Part shown: piece by piece, positions 1 to 5,874 of the stretch
Position numbering within the stretch: the first letter of the stretch is position 1
Layout of the letters: every line of letters starts with the position of its first letter
Assembly (NCBI GenBank): GCA_045652785.1
Contig: JAZOLF010000035.1
Span: 1 to 5,874, forward strand
Direction: 5' to 3'
DNA length: 5,874 bases
Origin: Scatosoma sp045652785
GTDB lineage: Bacteria > Bacillota > Clostridia > Christensenellales > Borkfalkiaceae
Program-made: the position numbers and the translations under genes
Notes under the pieces: model-generated
What the model was told of the DNA's origin: nothing
The model's input: only the letters and a program-made list of their open reading frames with translations
The model's database searches: none

Positions 1-2344
1 AGAAGAACTCATTTATCTTGGCGAAAAAATTAGCCGTGTTGTCGTGGGGGAAGTGAAAGCGCTTGCGCCCCATCCTGACAGCGACCATATGCAAATCTGC
101 GTGGTTGATTGCGGCGAAGAATACGGCAGAGATTTGCAAATTGTCACGGGTGCGCCCAACGTGTATGTCGGCATGAAAACGCCTTGCGCGTTGGATGGCT
201 CGACGGTGGTGGAAAGCGATCCCAGACAACTCGAAAAGAATCCCGAAGGGATTAAGAAAATTAAGAAAGGCAAGTTGCGTGGCGTGGAATCTTTCGGGAT
301 GCTTTGCTCGGGCGAAGAACTCGGTATCAACGACGATTACTATGATGGCGCGGAAGTAAACGGTTTGCTCGATTTGGACAAGGATACCGCCGTTGGCACG
401 GATATTAAAGAAGTGGTTGGTTTGGATGACTGGATTTTCGATATTTCTATCACCGCAAACCGCCCTGATTGCCAAAGCGTTTTGGGGATTGCACGCGAAG
501 TTGCCGCAGTTTTGAAAAAGCCTTTGAAGCACCCTAACGTTTCCTATACGGCGAAAAAGAGTGGTGCTGCGCCCGTTGGCGTGGAAGTACTTGCGCCCGA
601 TCTTTGCCCCCGCTACGTAGGGCATTACGTCGAAGACGTAAAGGGCGGTAAAACGCCCGCTTGGATGCGCAAACGCTTGGCACTTTCGGACATTCGTTCC
701 ATCTCGCCTATCGTGGATATTACGAACTTTGTATTGCTTGAAATGGGGCAGCCTATGCACGCGTTCGACGCGGATGAAATCGGCGGTAGAAAGATTATCG
801 TAAGAAGAACGACGGCTGGCGAAAAAATCATCACTTTAGACGAAAAAGAGTTTACGCTGAATACCGAAAACTTGGTGATTTGCGATGGGGATAAGCCTGT
901 GGCACTCGCAGGGATTATGGGCGGCTTAAACAGCGGTATCAAGGATGATACGAAGAACGTGTACTTTGAATCCGCTAAGTTTGCGCGCGACAGCATCCGT
1001 AAGACTTCGCGTGCGCTTGGGCAGTCTTCCGATTCGTCTTCCCGTTTTGAAAAGGGTGTGGATACCTACACCAACGGTTTGGGGATGGCACGTGCTTTGC
1101 ACTTGATTGAAGAATTTGGCTGCGGTACGGTCACCGATATTTGCGCGGACGTTTGCGCGGTGGATTTGACCGAACGCACGATGACCGCATCGGTTGAAAA
1201 AATCAACGCTTTGCTTGGCATTACCGTTCCGAATGAAGATATTTTGGCGATTTTGTCCCGTTTGAACTTCCGTCCCGAAATCGTGGGCGATGCCTTGACG
1301 GTGGTTGTACCTGGCTACCGTGAAGACGTGGATAACTATCCAGACCTTGCGGAAGAAATTATCCGTATGTACGGTTATGATAAGTTGACGCCGACCTTCT
1401 TGGCGGCGGCATCCGTGACGGGCGGCGGTTTGACGGATGAACAAAAGAAGGAAATGCACTTGAAGAACTTGATGAAGTCGCAAGGCTACTACGAAGCGCA
1501 TAACTACTCCTTCTATTCTCCGAAAGATTTGGATTTGATGCGTATCCCCGAAGATGGCGCGGAAAGAAATGCGGTGCGCATTTTGAACCCCATCAGCGAA
1601 GAACTTTCCATCATGCGTACCTTCCTTGCGCCTTCGATGCTTGGTAACGCGGTGCGCAACATTCGCCGTGGCAACGACGAAGGTAGAGAATTTGAAATTG
1701 CAAACGTCTTCCTGCCCCGCAACACGGCGGCGAGCGAACAACCCGAAGAAAGAAAACACCTTGTGTTCTCGGTTTGGGGCGCAAAGTGCGATTTCTTTGA
1801 TATTAAGGGTACGGTAGAAGCGATTGCGGAAACCTTCCATTTGCCTTTGACCTACGTTCGCGCGGAAAAAACCTATTTGCATCCCGGCGTTTCGGCAAGT
1901 GTATTGCTTGGTAAAACGGTGGTGGGGGAAATCGGTGAACTCGACCCTGCTATCGCCCTTTCGCTCGGCTTGGATAAGAAAGTATATCTTGGCGAACTCG
2001 ACCTTGCGACGCTGGCGGAATCTCTGGACGATGCGGTTCGCTATACCAACCTTCCGAAATTCCCTGCGGTGCAACGCGACCTTGCGCTCATTGTGGATGA
2101 AAAACTCACCTGTGGTGAAATTGAAGACGTGTTGATGCACTCCTGCAAGTACGTGACGAAAGCGGTGCTCTTCGACGTGTATCGCGGCGGTCAACTTCCC
2201 GAAGGGAAGAAGAGTATGGCGTTCACGCTCACCTTTACCCCCGATGCAACGGCGGAAAAGGCGTTCACACCTGAAAATCTCGATAACTTCGTGAAGAAGA
2301 TTTTGGGGAACCTGAAATTTAAGTTGGGGATTGAATTGCGCTAA
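1..2344 (+). CDS. pheT: Phenylalanine-tRNA ligase beta subunit, 5'-truncated
   Basis: Beta chain of the cytoplasmic (alpha-beta)2 enzyme that charges tRNA-Phe. The reading frame is open from base 2, so the true start lies outside the window; the GTG at 44 is an internal Val codon of the tRNA-binding domain, not a start. 780 residues are visible; bacterial PheT is about 790-820, so roughly 20-40 are missing. Domains, counted from the first visible residue: tRNA-binding (EMAP/Myf-like) about 14-120, ending in MLCSGEELGI (100-109); B3/B4 editing domain about 200-360, with MHAFD (His 253) and RFEKGVD (348-354), which carry the His and Glu expected at the editing pocket; B5 about 389-462; a catalytic-like core without aminoacylation activity of its own; FDX-ACB anticodon-binding domain 681-780. 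The C-terminus is complete. The TAA stop shares its last A with the truB ATG. By family precedent pheS should lie just upstream. An extra segment of about 10-15 residues sits in the tRNA-binding domain. Confidence 0.97.
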   Translation, partial: EELIYLGEKISRVVVGEVKALAPHPDSDHMQICVVDCGEEYGRDLQIVTGAPNVYVGMKTPCALDGSTVVESDPRQLEKNPEGIKKIKKGKLRGVESFGMLCSGEELGINDDYYDGAEVNGLLDLDKDTAVGTDIKEVVGLDDWIFDISITANRPDCQSVLGIAREVAAVLKKPLKHPNVSYTAKKSGAAPVGVEVLAPDLCPRYVGHYVEDVKGGKTPAWMRKRLALSDIRSISPIVDITNFVLLEMGQPMHAFDADEIGGRKIIVRRTTAGEKIITLDEKEFTLNTENLVICDGDKPVALAGIMGGLNSGIKDDTKNVYFESAKFARDSIRKTSRALGQSSDSSSRFEKGVDTYTNGLGMARALHLIEEFGCGTVTDICADVCAVDLTERTMTASVEKINALLGITVPNEDILAILSRLNFRPEIVGDALTVVVPGYREDVDNYPDLAEEIIRMYGYDKLTPTFLAAASVTGGGLTDEQKKEMHLKNLMKSQGYYEAHNYSFYSPKDLDLMRIPEDGAERNAVRILNPISEELSIMRTFLAPSMLGNAVRNIRRGNDEGREFEIANVFLPRNTAASEQPEERKHLVFSVWGAKCDFFDIKGTVEAIAETFHLPLTYVRAEKTYLHPGVSASVLLGKTVVGEIGELDPAIALSLGLDKKVYLGELDLATLAESLDDAVRYTNLPKFPAVQRDLALIVDEKLTCGEIEDVLMHSCKYVTKAVLFDVYRGGQLPEGKKSMAFTLTFTPDATAEKAFTPENLDNFVKKILGNLKFKLGIELR

Positions 2345-3231
2345 TGGGCAAGAGAGAACCGAAAATTAGCAGATGCGGATTTTTTAACGTGGATAAACCG
2401 TCGGGGATTGTTTCTTCGGCGGTTGTCAACAAGTTGAAATGGCTGACGGGGATGCCTTGCGGGCATATGGGGACACTCGATCCCCTTGCATCAGGGGTGC
2501 TGCCTGTCGGCGCGGGGAACGCTACGCGGCTGTTTGATTACTTCCTGGAAAAGGAAAAAGAGTACATTGCAGAGTTTACTTTCGGGGTTTCATCCGATAC
2601 GCTTGATAGCACGGGAGAACTCGTTTATGGGGGGCATGTCCCTGGCGAAAGTGAAATTTTGGCGGTTTTGCCGACGATGGTGGGTGAGATTGACCAAATG
2701 CCGCCCAAGTATAGCGCGAAGAACGTAAACGGCAAGCGCGGCTACGAACTGGCGAGAGCGGGGATTGAATTTGAACTGCAACCCAAGAGAATCGTGATCC
2801 ATGATTTAGAGTTGCTTGGCAAAAGCAGCGATGATACATTCCGTATGAAAATCCGTTGCGGTGGGGGGACGTATATCCGCTCAATCGGCAGGGATTTGGC
2901 TGCGGCACTCGGCACGAACGCGGTGATGAGTAGTTTGCGCCGCACGCAAAGCGGTGTGTTTACGGCGGAAAACGCCATTCCTTTTTCTGTGTTGGAAAAG
3001 GATCCGACGCCTGCGGAACTCGAAAAATATCTCATTCCGACCGAAAGCGTTTTGCCGTATTCGGTGTTGACGCTTGGCGGTAAGGGCTGGCAAAAGATTT
3101 TTAACGGCGTTGCGGTGAAAACGGATGCGCAGGATGGGCTCTACCTGTTTTACAACGAAGACGGCAGTTTTTATGGGATTGCCGAAGTGCAAAACGGGTT
3201 GGCTAAATTGAAGACAAAACTTTGTTTATAA
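2344..3231 (+). CDS. truB: tRNA pseudouridine(55) synthase TruB
   Basis: Isomerises uridine 55 in the T-loop of most tRNAs to pseudouridine; it acts in the cytoplasm and also helps tRNA fold. 295 residues, close to the usual 290-310. Visible motifs: FFNVDKPSG at 13-21; GHMGTLDPLASG at 40-51 with catalytic Asp46; KEYIAEFTFG at 72-81; QMPPKYSAKNVNGKRGYELAR near 119-139; GGGTYIRS near 173-180 with Arg179; and LRRTQSGVF after it. A short C-terminal domain follows. The ATG overlaps the pheT stop codon by one base (TAATG), and the nearest purine-rich stretch, GGGG at 2326-2329, is 14 bases upstream, so translation probably depends on ribosomes finishing pheT. The start fits the family N-terminus. 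Ten bases separate it from ribF, a partner often found next to truB in bacteria. All catalytic motifs look intact. Confidence 0.97.
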   Translation: MGKREPKISRCGFFNVDKPSGIVSSAVVNKLKWLTGMPCGHMGTLDPLASGVLPVGAGNATRLFDYFLEKEKEYIAEFTFGVSSDTLDSTGELVYGGHVPGESEILAVLPTMVGEIDQMPPKYSAKNVNGKRGYELARAGIEFELQPKRIVIHDLELLGKSSDDTFRMKIRCGGGTYIRSIGRDLAAALGTNAVMSSLRRTQSGVFTAENAIPFSVLEKDPTPAELEKYLIPTESVLPYSVLTLGGKGWQKIFNGVAVKTDAQDGLYLFYNEDGSFYGIAEVQNGLAKLKTKLCL

Positions 3232-3241
3232 GCGGTAAAAT

Positions 3242-4102
3242 ATGTTCAAAACGGTATCCTTTACGGCAAAACCGAATACAAATTGCGTGATGCTGCTTGG
3301 CGGCTTTGACGGATTGCACGTCGGGCACCGCCAACTTTTGGCGCGCGCAAAAGAGTACGGTTTGCCCGTAGGGGTGATGAGTATCGTTGGCGGAAAGGAT
3401 GGCAGTTTGTTTACCCTTTCCGAACGGGAACGGATCTTTGCCGCGTCGGGCGTGGACTTTGCTGTGGAGTTGCCTTTTTTAGAAATTAAGGGGTTGTCTG
3501 CGGCGGAGTTCGTGAAAAAATTAGAAGAGCAGTTTGCGCCTGTGGCGTTCGTTTGCGGGGAAGATTTCCGCTTTGGACGGGGCGCGGAAGGCTCGGCGCA
3601 TGCTTTGAAGGGAATGGTATCGGCGAAGGTGGATGTGTTGCCGCTTTTGGAAATCGGCGGGGAAAAGGTGAGCTCTTCGACCGTCAAGGCGTTGCTTTCG
3701 GCTGGGGAACTTTGCCGCGCGAACGAATTGCTCGGCGAACCGTTTTTCCTGATAGGTAAGGTCGCGGAAGGCAGAAAAGTGGGAAGAACGATCGGCTTTC
3801 CTACCGCGAATATCGTCTATCCTACGGAGAAGTATCCTATTCCGTTTGGGGTGTACGAAACCCAAGTGAATGTGGGCGGAAAGGTGTATCGCGCGATCAC
3901 TAACTTTGGGGCGCAACCCACGTTTTTACAGGGGCAGGTATGCGTTGAAACACATTTGGACGGATTTTGCGGTAATTTGTACGGGCGTGAAATTACCGTT
4001 TTCTTTGTGAGAAAATTGCGGGATATAAGAAAGTTTGAAAGTGTGGACGGATTGCAACGGCAATTACAGAGTGATTTACGGAGCGTTAGAGAAGATGATT
4101 AA
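3242..4102 (+). CDS. ribF: Bifunctional riboflavin kinase / FAD synthetase RibF
   Basis: Converts riboflavin to FMN (C-terminal kinase) and FMN to FAD (N-terminal adenylyltransferase). 286 residues, slightly shorter than the typical 300-320. The FAD synthetase half shows the nucleotidyltransferase motif GFDGLHVGH (21-29), VCGEDFRFG (104-112) and SSST (144-147). The kinase half shows GRTIGFPTAN (181-190, the PTAN motif), GVY (203-205), NFGAQPTF (221-228), Glu236 as the likely catalytic base, and LYGREITVFF (246-255). Two departures stand out: the usual T-F-x-P-H-P loop after the first strand is replaced by a short Gly-rich stretch (about residues 43-60), and the E-x-H-L-x-D-F-x-G-D segment reads with Gly and Asn where Asp is common (236-248). 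The Shine-Dalgarno is weak (AAGCGG at 3230-3235), consistent with coupling to truB 10 bases upstream. The last 8 bases overlap the next gene. Whether the first activity is fully retained is an inference. Confidence 0.95.
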   Translation: MFKTVSFTAKPNTNCVMLLGGFDGLHVGHRQLLARAKEYGLPVGVMSIVGGKDGSLFTLSERERIFAASGVDFAVELPFLEIKGLSAAEFVKKLEEQFAPVAFVCGEDFRFGRGAEGSAHALKGMVSAKVDVLPLLEIGGEKVSSSTVKALLSAGELCRANELLGEPFFLIGKVAEGRKVGRTIGFPTANIVYPTEKYPIPFGVYETQVNVGGKVYRAITNFGAQPTFLQGQVCVETHLDGFCGNLYGREITVFFVRKLRDIRKFESVDGLQRQLQSDLRSVREDD

Positions 4103-4940
4103 GTTTGGGCCTTCGGGCAACTGTGAAGATTTTTACGCGGCTGGGTACTCCCATACCGAACAGTCGGCGGCGTTTGTGAAAGGTTTAGGGTTGGACTGTT
4201 TTGAATATTCGTTTGGGCGCGGCGTGCGGATGACGGACGAAAAAGCAGCGTCTATCGGAAATGCGTTTGCGGATGCTGGGGTGGAAATCTCGGTGCACGC
4301 GCCGTACTTTATCAACTTTGCGAACCCTGACGACGAAATGGCGGAAAAATCCTTTGCCTATGTGCTGGATTCGGCTCGAATGGCGAAGAAAATGGGCGGA
4401 AAACGAGTTGTATTCCACCCTGCGGCGCAAGGGAAAGCAAGCCGCGAAGATGCGGTGCGATTGACCATTGAACGGTTGAAAGTTTTGCGTGATTTGCTGT
4501 ATGAAAACGGCTACGGCGATATGGTGATTTGCCCTGAAACGATGGGGAAACTTGCCCAAATCGGTACGCTGGAAGAAGTAGTGGAGTTTTGCAAAATCGA
4601 CCCTATTTTTACCCCGTGTGTAGATTTTGGACATATCAACGCCCGCGAACAAGGATCGCTGAAAACAGCGGCGGATTATAAGGCTCGGCTGCAATATATG
4701 ATCAATGAACTCGGGGTGGAGCGTGTGAAGAACTTTCACGTGCACTTCTCGAAAATTATGTACTCGGTGAAAGGGGAAATCAAGCATTTGACCTTTGAAG
4801 ACGACGTTTATGGCCCTGATTTTGCCCCCCTTTGCGTGGCGCTGAAAGAATGTGGCTTGGAGCCGTATATCGTTAGTGAGTCAGCGGGGAAACAGTCAAA
4901 AGAAGCGCAAGAGATGAAAAAAATGTACTTTGGGGCATAA
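4095..4940 (+). CDS. Endonuclease IV (Nfo)-family TIM-barrel protein
   Basis: 281 residues, the usual Nfo length (about 280). In the family, such proteins cut DNA at abasic sites using three zinc ions in a TIM barrel. By motif alignment from memory, the E. coli Nfo ligands are matched by His68 (SVHAPYFIN), His108 (VVFHPA), Glu148 (CPETMG), Asp177 and His180 (VDFGHINA), His215 (FHVHFSK), His231 (KHLTFED) and Glu262 (SESAG). Nfo Asp229 is matched by Ile229, so the third zinc site looks altered. The classic ENTAG, DTCH and NDSK motifs read as PETMG, DFGH and HFSK, so this is a divergent branch. I chose ATG 4095 because MIKFGPSGN is the N-terminus I recall for this branch and GGAG at 4080-4083 precedes it; the in-frame ATG at 4035 would put 20 unrelated residues inside ribF coding sequence. 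It overlaps ribF by 8 bases, so it is likely co-translated. DNA repair is plausible; another sugar-phosphate or isomerase-type role in the same fold cannot be excluded. Confidence 0.85.
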   Translation: MIKFGPSGNCEDFYAAGYSHTEQSAAFVKGLGLDCFEYSFGRGVRMTDEKAASIGNAFADAGVEISVHAPYFINFANPDDEMAEKSFAYVLDSARMAKKMGGKRVVFHPAAQGKASREDAVRLTIERLKVLRDLLYENGYGDMVICPETMGKLAQIGTLEEVVEFCKIDPIFTPCVDFGHINAREQGSLKTAADYKARLQYMINELGVERVKNFHVHFSKIMYSVKGEIKHLTFEDDVYGPDFAPLCVALKECGLEPYIVSESAGKQSKEAQEMKKMYFGA

Positions 4941-4957
4941 TAATTCTATATAGCCAC

Positions 4958-4986
4958 TTGACGAAAGCGATTTTTTTTGCTAAAAT
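4958..4986 (+). promoter_or_regulatory. Predicted sigma-A (sigma-70) type promoter
   Basis: A -35 box TTGACG (4958-4963) and a -10 box TAAAAT (4981-4986), each 5 of 6 to consensus, are separated by exactly 17 bases in the 55-base gap before the peptidase gene. The spacer contains a run of eight T. An 8-base palindrome, CTATATAG (4946-4953), lies just upstream; I assign it no role. Transcription would be expected to start about 6-8 bases after the -10 box, near 4992-4994, only a few bases before the peptidase start codon and beyond most of the Shine-Dalgarno. The match is good, but the geometry is odd, so activity is uncertain. Confidence 0.55.
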
Positions 4987-4992
4987 AGGAGA
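4987..4992 (+). promoter_or_regulatory. Ribosome binding site deciding the peptidase start
   Basis: AGGAGA is the strongest Shine-Dalgarno in the window. Two ATG codons in tandem follow. Counted from AGGAG, the spacing is 4 bases to the ATG at 4996 and 7 bases to the ATG at 4999, so the second is favoured. The site directly abuts the predicted -10 box, so it would be present only on mRNA that starts further upstream. Confidence 0.75.
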
Positions 4993-4998
4993 AAGATG

Positions 4999-5874
4999 AT
5001 GATTTGCACGAATGCACAAAAGGTTTTGAAAGCCAGCGGCGCAGATGCCGTATATACTTCCTGCGAATATATGATGCGGTATTTGACGGGCATGGCGGCG
5101 GAAGATGGCTGCGTGGTCGTCGATCAAAGCGGAACCACTTTTTATACCGATAGCCGTTATATCGAAGCGGCAAGGAAACTCTTCCAAGACACGGACGTGA
5201 CACCTGCGTTCCATAAAAAGAGTGAAGTACTCGAACGTTTGGCAGGGTATTCGACGGTGGGGATTTCCTTCTCGCAAACAACGCACGCGGAATATCTCAC
5301 TTTGGAGAAAGCGGGTGTGCAAGCGGTGGATGCGGATAAGGCGTTTACAGATTGCATGATCACTAAGTCGGAATGGGAACTTGTCAACATTGAACGGGCT
5401 TGCAATATTGCGGAAGATGCGTTCAATATGCTGCTCCCTGAAATCCGCGAAGGGATGACCGAAACTGCTGTGGCGGCGATGTTGGAATACAATATGCGCA
5501 AACTCGGCGCGCAGGGCTTGTCCTTTGAAACGATTGTCGCCTTCGGCGCGAATGGCTCGGTTCCCCATCACGAAACAGGCTTGACGACGTTGAAGTTTGG
5601 CGATTCGGTGTTGATCGACTTCGGTTGCCGCGTGAATGGGTATTGTTCGGATATTACCCGTACTTTCCTGTTCGGGGATGATGGCAAGCATGAAGAGTTT
5701 AAAAAGGCGTATAACCACGTTTTGGCGGCGCATAACTTGGCGCAGGAAAAGATTGTGTCGGGTATGACGGGCGCGCAGGCGGATGCTATCGCACGGGATT
5801 ACTTGAAAACGAACGGTTACGGGGAATTGTTTACCCACTCACTAGGGCACGGGATCGGTTTGAATGTGCATGAA
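4999..5874 (+). CDS. M24B-family Xaa-Pro aminopeptidase, 3'-truncated
   Basis: Metallopeptidase of the pita-bread fold that removes an N-terminal residue preceding proline; cytoplasmic, no signal peptide seen. 292 residues are visible with no stop; short members of this family are about 350-360, so around 60 are missing. Residues 1 to about 120 form the creatinase-type N-terminal domain (YTDSRYIEAAR near 49-59). The catalytic domain follows: His190 in VPHHE, metal ligands Asp207 (LIDFG) and Asp218 (SDITRT), and His284 in HSLGHGIG, with His291 of VHE at the substrate pocket. The last two ligands, both Glu, should lie beyond the window. The start is set by AGGAGA at 4987-4992; the ATG at 4996 would add one Met. 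The gene follows a 55-base gap with a promoter-like sequence, unlike the overlapping genes upstream. It resembles the YpdF/YqhT-type short peptidases more than the longer E. coli PepP; this subclass call is from recall only. Confidence 0.94.
   Translation, partial: MICTNAQKVLKASGADAVYTSCEYMMRYLTGMAAEDGCVVVDQSGTTFYTDSRYIEAARKLFQDTDVTPAFHKKSEVLERLAGYSTVGISFSQTTHAEYLTLEKAGVQAVDADKAFTDCMITKSEWELVNIERACNIAEDAFNMLLPEIREGMTETAVAAMLEYNMRKLGAQGLSFETIVAFGANGSVPHHETGLTTLKFGDSVLIDFGCRVNGYCSDITRTFLFGDDGKHEEFKKAYNHVLAAHNLAQEKIVSGMTGAQADAIARDYLKTNGYGELFTHSLGHGIGLNVHE

Noticed and set aside
44..46. GTG as the start codon of pheT
   Set aside because: The frame is open to the window edge, and the bases before it encode residues that continue the PheT N-terminal pattern into the tRNA-binding domain.
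926..2194. Long open frame of 422 codons on the - strand inside pheT
   Set aside because: It lies wholly opposite a well-supported PheT coding region, its product is rich in Arg, His and Phe with no recognisable motif, and it looks like an antisense shadow of codon bias.
4035..4094. Upstream in-frame ATG extending the Nfo-family protein by 20 residues
   Set aside because: The added residues do not resemble the family N-terminus and would lie entirely within ribF coding sequence; ATG 4095 gives the expected length and start.
4961..4980. Possible intrinsic terminator using the run of eight T at 4971-4978
   Set aside because: No stem longer than 2-3 base pairs can be formed immediately upstream, and the T run sits in the spacer of the promoter match.
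4941..4995. Possible riboswitch or small RNA in the only sizeable intergenic gap
   Set aside because: Fifty-five bases with no stable fold or known aptamer signature visible; promoter and Shine-Dalgarno account for most of it.
4873..5838. Open frame of 321 codons on the - strand opposite the peptidase
   Set aside because: The + strand carries clear M24 motifs over the same bases; the antisense product has no family resemblance and would also span the promoter gap.

Overview
This window is a compact stretch of bacterial housekeeping genes, all on the + strand. It carries five protein genes: a 5'-truncated pheT, truB, ribF, an endonuclease IV (Nfo)-family TIM-barrel gene, and a 3'-truncated M24-family Xaa-Pro aminopeptidase. 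Gene density is very high. The only intergenic gaps are 10 bases (truB-ribF) and 55 bases (before the peptidase); the other two junctions overlap by 1 and 8 bases. I see no rRNA, tRNA, CRISPR array, insertion sequence, phage gene or long repeat.

The protein features (two-domain RibF, TruB with a short C-terminal domain, a divergent Nfo relative with a GPSGN-type N-terminus, a short M24B peptidase) and the roughly balanced base composition suggest an anaerobic Bacillota, probably Clostridia. This is inferred from recall of family members, not from a search.

Layout: 1-2344 is the phenylalanine-tRNA ligase beta chain, lacking roughly its first few dozen codons. 2344-3231 is TruB, which makes pseudouridine 55 in tRNA and starts on the last base of the pheT stop codon. 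3242-4102 is RibF, which makes FMN and FAD from riboflavin. 4095-4940 is the Nfo-family protein, whose start lies inside the end of ribF. 4941-4995 holds a near-consensus sigma-A-type promoter and a good Shine-Dalgarno sequence. 4999-5874 is the peptidase, cut off by the window edge after its third metal ligand.

The tight junctions argue that pheT-truB-ribF-nfo-like form one transcription unit with translational coupling, and that the peptidase may be the first gene of a new or internally boosted unit. The functions (tRNA charging, tRNA modification, flavin cofactor supply, possible DNA repair, peptide turnover) are general growth functions and do not form an obvious pathway. I did not find a convincing undescribed system. 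The points most worth checking are the promoter whose predicted start would leave almost no leader on the peptidase mRNA, the changed third-zinc ligand in the Nfo-family protein, and the loss of a usual loop motif in RibF.
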